Below, piece after piece: positions 30,440 through 42,300 of a stretch of DNA of 64,000 bases. Under the pieces are notes generated by a model. It had not been told where the DNA came from. It did not search any database and saw only the letters and a program-made list of their open reading frames with translations. The stretch is from Pachyseris speciosa (lineage: Eukaryota > Cnidaria > Anthozoa > Scleractinia > Pachyseridae), in assembly GCA_016490735.1 (NCBI GenBank), contig JAEMWC010001606.1, forward strand, positions 36,001 to 100,000, written 5' to 3'. The position numbers and the translations under genes were made by a program. Every line of letters starts with the position of its first letter. Position 1 is the first letter of the stretch.

Positions 30440-30900
30440 CATCGTGTCTGAGTTGTGAAGCTAGATATTTTAAGACAGCACAGTCTGTCCCCGTGAAAAG
30501 GTTTGCCGAGTGTTAAGAAAAAGTTGGAGGCCTCGCACGTGTAATCGATATCACAAGTCGAAATCGAATGCTGTGACAGAAAAATTACAGATTTGCACAA
30601 AGTTGTTTTCGTAATGTGATACCTTCCATTTAATACGTGACCCCAAGTGAACACTCAAGGTTAAATAATCCACTTCGACCGCGGAACAAATTTTCCTGCA
30701 TATATCTTTGTAAAGTTGTGAAACTGGATTTTAATACAGTACAGACTGTCCGTGTGAAAAGGTTTGCCGAATTTAAGACAAGGTTGGAAGCCTCGCACGT
30801 GCTGTGAGTATCGACTCGAATTAGAACGTTTGTGACAGTTCTATATTTAGATAATCGCAAAGTTGTTTTGATGTAATTTGATCCGGATTATACCACAACT
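30440..30900. repeat. two diverged tandem units of about 258 bp
   Basis: Shared words in both units: AGTTGTGAA, GACTGTCC or GTCTGTCC, GTGAAAAGGTTTGCCGA, GTTGGA.GCCTCGCACGTG, then GTGACAG. A third relative sits at 44990-45110 inside the TA-flanked element. In duplication copy 2 the pair lies at about 33680-34140. Confidence 0.65.
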
Positions 30901-31353
30901 CAATCGCTGTGACAGATCTATATTTAGAGACAAGTTTGCGAATTTTTGGTTTTCACGCGCGTCAGAAAAAAACTAAAATTAAACATTTCGATTTTTTACC
31001 TTCATCAGGTAAATGACATACGATTTGCCTTGTGTTTTCAAGTTTGTTTTCAAGCTTCGCAGAGAGAAAAAACTCCAGATGTTGCCACTTAATCTAGAAG
31101 TAAACAACAACAGCTGACAAGGAATATGGATGGCAACTCTCAAACGGTTTAACGAGCTTTGCTCGAACGTGAACAAAAAGGTCTTACGTGAACCCAAAAG
31201 CAAACCATTAGCCGGATAGTTTCGAGAATCAGAAAGCGTGCGTGCGGCTTCTGGAACAAAAAAGTATCCCGAGTTAACGCTCATAGAGCGTCTTGTTAAT
31301 CAAAGCCTATGTTGTTATGAGTTAGATTCAAAATTGCATATTAGAAATGTTTG

Positions 31354-34300
31354 GATTGGCTGGAGTAATTGCTTTGGTTTTGGTTTTACGACACTCAATT
31401 GAAAACTGCTATAATGCAAATTCTCTCTTTTGTTTCAGTAAACCAATATGGCTGGGGGTCACGTGAGCGAACACTCCCTGCATGTGCTAGTGAAGCGATC
31501 AATATACGAAGTGCCCATTCTTGATTCTCGTCTGCCGTCTGCGTTGGATTATATTTAGCCTACTTCGCAGACGCTTCTGCGTGACTTGCCAAAAGAGCGT
31601 CTGCGAAGGAGGCTAGATGATATTCAGTGTGAAAATGACTTTTTCTCGTTTCACTGTATATTATATAAAATATCACATTGCAATTCTTAATTCATTTTCT
31701 ATGGCACATTTGTACTTAAACGCGCCTTCGCTCATGTGCGATATGTGGATAAATAAAATTACTTACTTTACTTACTTACTTAGTAAGCAGAGAACAGTGA
31801 TGACGGTAGTATTAACGATACGATTATTTTAACGGGCTCTACCTCGGTGTAAAAACCTGTGAAACTCACGAATGACGTAGCGAACTCGTTCGATCTTCGG
31901 AGAAGGCAAATTCTTTACTTATGTGTCCGAGTTTTAATCAGATATAGAATTTCAGGAACTGATACACCAGAGAGATAAACTTAGCTTTCTACACTGTGAT
32001 ATGAGGCCTTCCAAGGGGTGGTCTGGTGTCTGGTGTCGCTTTGTCGCTCGTTCATAACTCTCGGTATGTCGCTTGTTTCGTTAGGGACAGATGTAGCTGT
32101 CGCATAGAAAACAAAGAGGAATGGAAAGTGAATTGTCACTGTCGCGTTTTTTCTGTCATTTCTGTTGGTTGTCGTTGGTTATATGGAGGATTGTCGCCTG
32201 TTTTCAGAACCATGTCGCTTGTAGCTTCTACCCCTTGGAAGGCCTCTGATATGACAGAAGCAAAATTGCAAAAAACAAACTTCACAAAGAAGATCAGACG
32301 CTACAAAGTCTAATTTTCACAGTTTTACTCACATGGAAGCCAATAACCTGAATAACATTCGAGTCTTGAAATTGAGACATCTGCTTCTGTCGCTAAGTAA
32401 TAAAACCATTTACTTTACTGCGCTTCTCAATTAGAAAATCGCACAAAATTCTAATCTATATTAATTTTTTTAATAACTTTAAGTTTAGAGCGACTAAAAT
32501 ATCACCGTAAACCGGGATCAGCCTATAAAACGACAATCCTGATGTAATTCCATCATCCACCAAGATCCCTGCCAAATTTTAGCGGAATCGAGCATCAAAA
32601 TACAGCAATTTGAACTGGCTTGAAAATGGAACACCTACCCCGAAGATTTGCCTCAGCAATTTATTCATCGGCAAGTGTCCTGTGCGACCTTAACACAGAC
32701 GAAAACAAAATCTTCCAATCAGTTTCTTCCTGGCCATTTTGCGAACTTCATTTGGAAACCGTTTGATTCAATAGTTCACTAAGGACAAGGAATAAAATCA
32801 ATTATCTTATTATCTTAAGCCCCGGCTACACGTCCCAACGTTGTTGTAAGAACGCTTTTAACAATGTTGGATACGCATATAACATTGTTGGAAACACGTC
32901 GCTTCGGGAGTCTGACTTCAACAATTTTCACCTCTGCTATTAGACTCTCGGATTGGACACTGAGCCCTTAACTCTAAATGGTCTTTGCAATACAACGTTG
33001 TTGAAAGGGCGGCTACACGCCTCAACATTTGTTGTATGTTGGATAAAATGTTTGATCGAAATCAAAACATTCTTCCAACAAAAAATGTTGAACAAACGTC
33101 ATCAAACATGCATGCTACACGTTCTAACATTGTTCATCCAACAAATGTTTTATAACAATGTTTGAACGTGTAGCCGGGGCTTTAGAACGGCTTGTTTCGC
33201 TTCAATGATGAAACAGGTGAAATATTCGGCCTCTGAAGCGTCGCCTTATCGTAGACTGTTGACAACACCGTGCTTTACAGACTGATTGTGATTTGAGTTT
33301 ATAATTTCTTCAATATGAAAAACAACAACAACAACAACAACAAGCAAAAAACAAACCAACGGTGTACCGTCGCTGCTCATGTTTGTTCATAGTGGGTCCG
33401 CCATCTTGAATCCGCTTGCCCTTGAAGAGAGGCCCTGGGGACAACACGGCTGTCACATGAAAGAATGCAAAATAGTGGGTGTATGTCAGATTTCAGTCTT
33501 TTTTTTTTTTTTTTTTTTTCTGTGCAGCAAAATGCACAATACAATTACGTTCCGGTGTTTGGATTGGCCAATGCACAATAGCAGGCACGTGGCGGTGTGT
33601 TTATTGGTTAAAGCAAACCACATAGTCCAAAGGTCGAAAGGCTAACATCACGCGACGGTTGTTTACAAGTTATGCAAATTCATCGTGTCTGAGTTGTGAA
33701 GCTAGATATTTTAAGACAGCACAGTCTGTCCCCGTGAAAAGGTTTGCCGAGTGTTAAGAAAAAGTTGGAGGCCTCGCACGTGTAATCGATATCACAAGTC
33801 GAAATCGAATGCTGTGACAGAAAAATTACAGATTTGCACAAAGTTGTTTTCGTAATGTGATACCTTCCATTTAATACGTGACCCCAAGTGAACACTCAAG
33901 GTTAAATAATCCACTTCGACCGCGGAACAAATTTCCTGCATATATCTTTGTAAAGTTGTGAAACTGGATTTTAATACAGTACAGACTGTCCGTGTGAAAA
34001 GGTTTGCCGAATTTAAGACAAGGTTGGAAGCCTCGCACGTGCTGTGAGTATCGACTCGAATTAGAACGTTGTGACAGTTCTATATTTAGATAATCGCAAA
34101 GTTGTTTTGATGTAATTTGATCCGGATTATACCACAACTCAATCGCTGTGACAGATCTATATTTAGAGACAAGTTTGCGAATTTTTGGTTTTCACGTGCG
34201 TCATAAAAAAAAACTAAAATTAAACATTTCGATTTTTTACCTTCATCAGGTAAATGACATACGATTTGCCTTGTGTTTTCAAGTTTGTTTTCAAGCTTCG

Positions 34301-34595
34301 CAGAGAGAAAAAACTCCAGATGTTGCCACTTAATCTAGAAGTAAACAACAACAGCTGACAAGGAATATGGATGGCAACTCTCAAAACGGTTTAACGAGCT
34401 TTGCTCGAACGTGAACAAAAAGGTCTTACGTGAACCCAAAAGCAAACCATTAGCCGGATAGTTTCGAGAATCAGAAAGCGTGCGTGCGGCTTCTGGAACA
34501 AAAAAGTATCCCGAGTTAACGCTCACAGAGCGTCTTGTTAATCAAAGCCTTGGTTGTTATGAGTTAGATTCAAAATTGCATATTAGAAATGTTTG
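31354..34595. repeat. 3.3-kb tandem duplication, copy 2
   Basis: A direct repeat of 28051-31353, beginning immediately after it. It carries its own hairpin (about 31555-31615), MITEs (32003-32246 and 32819-33180) and the 258-bp units. It ends ATTAGAAATGTTTG at 34595; the next bases (TTAGGAAAG) are unique. Confidence 0.92.
32003..32246 (+). mobile_element. GGCCTTCC MITE in duplication copy 2, converted interior
   Basis: Same insertion site as in copy 1 (TGATAT at 31997-32002 and 32247-32252). From AAAACAAAGAGGAATGG to the right end it reads like the MITE at 15627-15835 rather than its own duplicate at 28700-28954. Confidence 0.85.
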
Positions 34596-36276
34596 TTAGG
34601 AAAGTTATAAACATATCCCTATTTTAACAAAAAATAAAAGCAATTCAAACGGTATTATTGTTAGCCGCGCAGTGTTATTGTCGTCAGTGTCGGTATCTTT
34701 GCGGCTGCGCGCAACGGCTCGTAGCGTAGCATCCTTCTCATTTGCAAAGTGGGGAGCAAAGAACGGCATCAAGAATTTGTCAGCTGCCAGGGAACAGCCT
34801 CGTTTTAATTCAAGGGCACAAAACAACTAACAGAATCAGTTTCCCAAAAGTTGAAATGATCACTCAATAAAAATAAACATTGTCCCTGATAGCGCGAGGT
34901 CAGCTAAACGAAAGCATCGCAATTATCTATAACGACCTCCATAAAAGACAGGAAGATCAAGGTAAGATTATTTGTTTGTGTCGTGTATTCACGCCTTCGT
35001 GAGATCTGATGAACTTTGCATGTGTAGAGTGGCCGAGATCGTCATTTGGATTACAATTTTCTCGGCCAGTCAAAAACCGCCACGGATCGGATTTATCTGA
35101 TACTTGGACTTTGATCCGCGCTTTTTGTTGTTAAGATACGCAGAGATAAACGCTTTCTGCGTCGACGCAGCTGTCTGCGCTGGCGGCACAGAATGCTCGT
35201 TTCGGGTGTTCGCGATGTTGTTTCTCATTTGCAAACGAAAAACGCTGTGGTATAGATCAAGCAGACCAAAAACTAACTGCAGCCTAAAGAAGACATGACA
35301 ACTGAAAACAAATGTCTGATAAACGAAACGAGAGATAACATTGTTTGCACAAGATTTTGCGATTATCAAGCTTCTGTCGTATTCGTCGTATGCATTTGCA
35401 TGATATATTCGTTTTGTCCGCTGCGACGAAAAGCACGACGTTTTCGGTCAACGAGGCCTCGAACTTCTTTCATCATAATTAATGGTCAAGTACCATTCTT
35501 TTATTAAAGAGAACGCTCTCTAAGATTTCCACTCGACCTTTAAGGCTAAGGCGTCCTTTTCTTCGGTAATCGAAAAATTATCGTACACATATGACATTTG
35601 CATCGTTTTCCGCCATCTTGGAGCCTGTTCGCACGCAAAGATACACTAACGAGGGAGGGGTAAGATTATGACCTACCACACTCGTGTAAACTGAAGGGAA
35701 CGGTTCCATATCCAGACAAAAGACATGAGACTTAAAGAAAATCGAATCTACGTGCAAACTAAGTCGTTATTTGTAGTTTTGAAACACTTACAAGACCAAA
35801 TTTAGAAATAGTCGTGACTGTAACTTACCCCACCCTTGAAAGTAAAGTGTGTTTGTGTTCATCGTGAGGTTTTGATATCGAGTCGTCGGTAGCGGTGCAC
35901 GGGGGAGTTTTACCCATTTGTCCAAGTAATTTACGGCAGAAAGTTTATTTTCTTTTCATTTATGCATTTATTCCATTTAGTGACATCACTCTGAGTTTTG
36001 TTTGAAATTTAAGAGCCGTTCGGTAATCGTAGTTCTGAAAAGGTTCCCGCCAAATGGGACGCCATTTTTGATTTCATTCATGGCGCGTGGATTGAAAGCG
36101 TGCCGTGGAGTGTTTCAGCTTTTTGATGACCAGTACGGACAGAAAAGAGGAGGAACACTTTGAGTGGCGTCGCCTTTTTGATAAGCTGTGTCCTCAAATC
36201 GTATTTCAGTGGAAGAATTCTCTCCTTGGGAATACTTGTCGTGCTTCCGCGGCCATCTTGGATTTGCTGTGTTTGT
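34596..36276. other. unique sequence upstream of the second gene, possible promoter region
   Basis: No repeat shared with the rest of the window was found. GC content and CpG rise toward 36280. The words CGCCATCTTGG (about 35610) and GGCCATCTTGG (about 36250), similar to YY1 sites, lie upstream of the ATG at 36277. I see no clear TATA box. The small open frames here show no family feature. Confidence 0.4.
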
Positions 36277-36351
36277 ATGATGTCGGCAACAAGCGAAGTT
36301 GAAGCCACGCGTGAGAAGCAAAATGGGGAAACGTTTAGCGAGGAAATGAAG
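36277..36351 (+). CDS. probable first exon of the second gene
   Basis: Encodes 25 residues, MMSATSEVEATREK then QNGETFSEEMK, up to AAG|GTAAGG. The CpG-rich upstream DNA and the consensus donor support it. No database support is available here. Confidence 0.5.
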
Positions 36352-39300
36352 GTAAGGAGAGCAAGATAAGTTTTGAGATCAAGGTTCTGAAGTTATGAGT
36401 AACCCCCACGTAAACTTATTAAGTTCTTGTATCAGGCTCAGGCTAGGCTGGCGGCATTGCCTCACGACCGGTCGCGTGTTCTCACTGTTTCGGTTCCAAA
36501 TGGAAACGGACTTGGAAAGCTTTCGATTTGATTATTTTTATAGTTGATTTAGCCTAGTGCGATGTTGTGTATAGTGATGTGCTTCGGGGAATTTCCGCGT
36601 GTTTTTGGGCTGTTTGGTTGGCCATGTTGGTTTTGTCTTTCCAGTTCAACTTTCATGCAACCCACCAATTACAGGCTTCCTTTCCGCTCAGTTTGTGAAG
36701 CATGCCATCACTACAGGCTACTTCCTTCTCCTCTGCCAATTACCACATCTCCCATGTGGAATTTTGCCAACTTTGACCCCAACAAACTGTCATGACCCTT
36801 TGAAATTTAGACATTGTACACATGGCCGTGGGTATACAGTAATATGACATTTTTGTTCCTTTGTCTATAAGGGCATTTGATTGAAGAGTTACAGAACTTT
36901 CATTGACTATCTGGAGTCCAGATCACTCTCTTCCAATCACTAGCCTGGTTACTAAGCTAACTAAAGAGTGATGCTAAAAAAAGACCCAGTATGCTCTGGA
37001 GTTCTGTTTATCCACCATATTTTTTGGTTATAAGGCACAATCAGTTATAAGGCGCATCCCTAACTTTTCAACAAGAGTTTGCCAAGTTAACAAACTAACA
37101 ATAATTATCTCAAACACTCAGTTATAAGACATAACTGGGATTTTTTGGCGTCGTTCATTTGGACCACAATGATGTGCCTTGTAATGTTCTTAATAATGGT
37201 CACATCGTCTTTGTAAACAATGTGAAAAAGTCCCTCAAAAGGCTGGTTTGACCAGCCGAAATATTGTTCTCAAATATATTATGTTGTATCAACCTTGCAG
37301 TAGTCTTTGGACTTCTAATCGTATATTTTTCAAGTTTGGTTGATTAGATCTCCTATGAGATCCAACGTACAAGCAAGCAGGATCTTTGTTCACAGTTTTT
37401 GCAGTTTAAAACAAATAGTGTTGCTTTCTACAGCTGTTAATACTAATTGATCCATTTTAGGTGGCAAAAACATGTCTCAGATGATGTATTAACCCATTGG
37501 CACCCGTGCCGGCCAAAACCGGCCGTAAAAAACTCCCATGCTTCAAAACATTGCAACTTTCTCAATCGCACGAATATTGCCTTAACTGTTAGTTTGTGAG
37601 CCGAAATGGAATGCCCTTTAAATTTGGATATCCAATAAATGCAAGAAACGTAGCGATTTTTACTAAATATGGCCTTTTGAGTTTGGACAAGAACGAAACT
37701 GGCCGTTTTTAACGTCAAAGAGAAACAACAAAAATGCCCCTTTTTGCCTTCATGTTTTTTAGGGAAATCATCGTCGAAAAACCAAAATTCAACCATCATA
37801 ACGAAATTCAGTCCTTTTTCTAGCTTAGAAATGACTTTTTTCTTCATATTCTTCTCCCGAGCGTAGAGACAGCCTTTTGTTCCAGTGCATTCAGGCCTTC
37901 CCGACATTTTCAACATCTTGAGCGCATTGCATGCTGGGAACTAACGAGAATTTTTGACAGCGCCCGTTCCTTCCCCCAATTCTTTCACATATAAACTAAG
38001 TCTACAGCCACTCCGACCTACCGCCAAAATTTCCTGCTCGTGGTCATCTTCAGTACACAGAAATTCCAAAATATGTGGCGGTAGGTCGAGAAATTCATCA
38101 ATAGTCGAGTCCCAAAGGTAGTAAGTGTTCGACCGGCCAAATTCCCAGTTCGTCGAGTAACAAGCCAAATTCAACAACAAAGTACATCACCTTGCTCGAT
38201 TCTTTGAGAAAGTGGACTCTTAGCTACTGTCACGCTTAATGATGCTCATCAGGCAGCCGCTAAAGATGAAAAGTGGCTGTAAATTTAGCAGAAATCGCAA
38301 GCAAACCCAACTTGGCTACGTCAAAATGACGTTTTCAGAAACCTTGAGCCTCCAGTGGCTTAGGACAGCACCACTTTTCCCTGGTAGTTCAAATAATGAG
38401 TCACGAATTGCTATTCATCATTTGTGGGTGGAAAATCACTCCGAAAATGTAAAAACCTCCGGTGGTCAATGGGTTAAAGTGCCTATAACCCCCCCCCCCC
38501 TCCCAATTTTTTTGTCAATAAAATCTTTGTATGGAACTGAGAAAAATACTGCAAACATTCGGTTACAACCCAATTTTTTTATGAAATTTTAAAGTGAGCG
38601 GCGTTTTAGGCACAACTGAACAAACAGGAGAATGGGACTAGTGATGTCATTCCAGGCCATTTGGTTACTGTATGGGATCAATCAAGCGTTTCATATTTTG
38701 GTGAAAAAACTGTTGTTTGACTGAAAAAATGGGATCATCAAGTCTATTCCATTCATTTTGTCATCCAGTGATGCTGGCTTTGACTCTAGCTCGGATTCCA
38801 AGGCCACAGAAACAGATGTGGAGTACAACTTAGAAGTCAAGGGTTCATCAAAGGCGAGCAAACAAGAAACCTCAAATGAACCAAGAGGTGTCTATACCAA
38901 TGAGCTGACAGCAGACCAGGAATGGGTGGCTCAGTATGGAGCAGAAAGAAAAATCGAGGAAGAACTTGAAATGAAATTGCAAAAGCGACTAAAGGTGGTA
39001 AACAAATATGCTGGTTCCTTGCTTCTTCTTCAACAGTTTTGCTTGGGTTTGACTTGCAAGCAGACACAAGCCGACCAGCACTACTTTCCTCCTCTGAATA
39101 AAATGAGACACAGAGAGATGTTTAAAGGAGCACTGTCACCGGGATTTTTGCTGTTTCTGGTTCAATTCTGCCAAAATTACTGCCTTTTACCTGTTATCGT
39201 GCAAAAAATGCTCCTACAGAATCAGCAAGATGAATTCCAATGAAATTTAATGTAGGAAGAGCTAACCATAATAATTTTTTGGTGAATTTTCAATGCATAG

Positions 39301-42300
39301 CTTGAAATTTTGAAAAAACTGGCAAGTTTTTTCAAATTTCAATCCATTTCCATCCTCGTCATCTTAGATGGAATACAGAAGTTTATAGTGTCAATGCAGT
39401 ACTGCAGTCTTTGGCAACAAAACTAGACCATTATTTTAAGGTTTCCATTGATGCATAGGCCGTTTTAAGCTTTTTAAAGTGATGGTACAATAGCGTGACA
39501 CTGCCCCTTTAAGAGGAATCCACTCTTGAAAACCAGCAAATTTTTACAAATACAAAGTGAGTTAAAGAGGTGAAAGAAATGTGTCCACACACTGCAAAGT
39601 ACTTTATGGGCTCCCGATGAACACACTTCGATTTTGAGAAAATCCATACCCTTTGTTCTTCTCTTGCGTTTCTGCGGGTAAACAGCCCCTTCAAAAGGTA
39701 TTGGGTACAGTGATATACCCTTATCCTTGTTTGACCTGCTGTTGTTAACCAAAAACAATGCATTTATCTAAAATGTTCATCCTTGAAACCGAAGCAATGA
39801 CAGTTCTGATCAATGGCCTGGAATGACGTTACAAATTATACTATTCCCAGACCTTTTTTTACTGATTCTGCAGCTTGGTTGTGTTTCCTGCTCTTTTGGT
39901 TTTATCCAAAATGAAAAAAATTTGTTTCTCATATATAGATAAATATTTGTTTAAACCAAAAACATTTTTGGGGATTATAGGCACTTTAAGTTACAGCATA
40001 TTATTTCTTAGCGTTGTTTTGTATTATGTTGTTAATTTTAATAAACTTGAACTTGAACTTGAACTTGAGAGTTGTCATTCTCAGTTTCCATTGTGAAACG
40101 GACAAACAACTACTAAAGAACCTGAACCCGGAATTAAATCTACTGTGGTTCTGCCATACGTCAAAGGCATATCGGAGGCTCTTTGCCTCAATTCCCTTCC
40201 TTGATATGTTGATCATCAAGGATTCGAATGGATACCTCTCTACCAGTGTTTACAGAAAGCCTACACACACTGACCAGTACCTAGCGTATGATTCACACCA
40301 CCCACAATCTGTAAAACGCGGTATTGTCAAGTGCCTGTACGATCGATCTAAACACCTCATAACAAAACCATCAGTTATCTCTCATGAAAAGAAACACCTC
40401 TCCGGTCCTCGTTTCCAACAGTTATCCGTTTTCGTTTGTAAAAAATCTTACGAAAACCAAGGGACGAACAACCACTAAAGAACCTGAACCCGGAATTAAA
40501 TCTACTGTGGTTCTGCCATACGTCAAAGGCAAATTGGAGGCTCTTCGCCGTTGCTTATAACAACAAGGCATACAGACTGTTTTCAGATCTGACACAACTC
40601 TTAGATCACACCTAGTGTGACCTAAGGACATTGTTGATCCAGTAAAACAAGACAGAATAGTCTACAAGATTCCCTGCGAATGTGGTAAGGTTTATATTGG
40701 AGAGACGTGAAGATCTATGCGTGAACAGATTGAGGAACACGATAGAGACATACGGCTTGCTCGGATCCAATCCTCCTCCGTTTCAGAACATAGCAATACG
40801 ACCGGACATTATCCGCTCTGGAATGAAGTTAAATTTATTGACCGAGACCCACATTGGTACACCCGAAGGGTTAAAGAGGCTATTCACATAAGACTTCACC
40901 CTAACAACATTAACAGGGACAGTGGAATTGAAATTCCTGAAGCGTGGATGCCCATGATCAAACAACACAACAGCCAATCAGTACCAAAGCGGACCACTGA
41001 GGGAACAATTTCTAGTTTGAACGACAAAGATTGAAATTCTCCAATCAACAACAGCCTAAGCGAGGATCAAAACGTACCAATCATGACCAGCCATGGTGCT
41101 TCTTATTCTCAAACGCAATCAGTCGACGCCATCGTCTGATGAAGACCAGCAGAATAGCGGTCGAAGCATCGCGATCTGCATCTTTGTGACTCAATTGTGA
41201 GACAAAAGATTAACTCAGCTATCATATTATTTCTTGTTGATCGCGATACACGAAAATGAACATTTTTGTCAATTATGTGAAAAATTTAGTCCATAATTAT
41301 GAAAATACCTGTGATAAAAACAGCTCTTGCAGTTTTAATACATTTTGGAGCTTTGGGCAACAAACAAAGGTTCGAAAAATAAACAACTGCCATCTTGGGT
41401 CAATCACATGCTCAGAGAGTTCTCCTGGTTACCAAGCATACAACAATGCTGTTCCATTCAAACAATCAATACGGTGATTTGTTTTCGATGAACATCGACT
41501 TGTTGAGGCTATTACCAGCTTTACGAGAGCTAGAAATAATTGAAGACTAAGAGCAAAGAAGAGGATGAGCAGCCAGAGGTTTAAAAGCTGTGAAAGGTCA
41601 AAACTTTGACACTGTTTTTTTTGCGTGAAGATACAGTACTTGAAGATACAGTACTTGGTTATAAGATGCACCCTGAAATTAGAACAGTTTTAGAGCAACC
41701 AAGAAAAATCTTTTGACAAATGCTGCACCTTATAACTGAAAAAAAATATGGTACTTGACATCCTGTGTACTTTGCTGGAGAGACTATTCTTACCCTTTTG
41801 CATTGTTCAGTTGAGTTTCTTTGTTGTTTGAATCAGAAATATGTGGTTTCAACAAAATATTCCTACCTCCCCAATGTAAGGTCACTGAAATAAGTGTCAA
41901 AGTTTTGAAAAGAAAGTAGGAAAGAAATTTTGGAATTTTCTTTGGGGCTGATGGTTGTTTTCTGGATGCGTAAGAACTCTTTTAATTCTTTCAACTCCAC
42001 AGTTAATTAATTTAATTCGGTTGTTGTCTCCTAAAGCATTTGTATATTTCAGGACTATGCAAAAAGCACCATGAATGAATTGCTGGGAATGTTTGGTTAT
42101 GAAGGAGAAATCACACGTGAAGCTGTTGAGGAGCTTCAGATTAGGCTACTTCCAGAGGAAGATGACAATGCCCAGTCAACAATTGATAAATCTGGGGAGA
42201 AGGGTGTTCCTTTACTGTTAACATCAACGCTGGTGAAAACTCAGTTTTGGTTCAAATCCCTGGTAAGTGGCATTTTAGGATGCTTTTCATCAGCAGTTCT

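Larger units (their letters stand above)
28051..31353. repeat. 3.3-kb tandem duplication, copy 1
   Basis: Begins ATTGGCTGGAGTAATTGC and ends AAATTGCATATTAGAAATGTTTG. It is repeated directly at 31354-34595, at an offset of 3304 bp where compared at the start. The copies differ by scattered substitutions and small indels, by 51 extra bases in copy 1 near 30198-30250, and by the MITE interior. It contains a hairpin (28252-28311), MITEs (28700, 29512) and a (TTAC)n-tailed LINE end near 28450-28490. No coding sequence. Confidence 0.92.
38478..39985. mobile_element. pair of TTAA-flanked inverted arms around an exon
   Basis: Left AGTGCCTATAACC and right GGATTATAGGCACT are inverted, with TTAA at 38474-38477 and 39986-39989. 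The similarity continues inside the arms (GTCATTCCAGGCCAT against ATGGCCTGGAATGAC). The exon at 38769-38997 and a nested MITE (39126-39508) lie between. It is either one element that has taken in an exon, or two arms of separate insertions. Confidence 0.5.

Noticed and set aside
36645..36836. Possible exon of the second gene after GTCTTTCCAG
   Set aside because: The acceptor is good, but none of the frames fits the phase-0 end of the first exon together with the entry of the next one. No protein feature is visible.
37016..41754. A single 4.7-kb transposon bounded by the TTATAAGG-type ends
   Set aside because: The interval contains a probable host exon and several unrelated insertions, and the two ends differ in length. 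Two separate end fragments are simpler.
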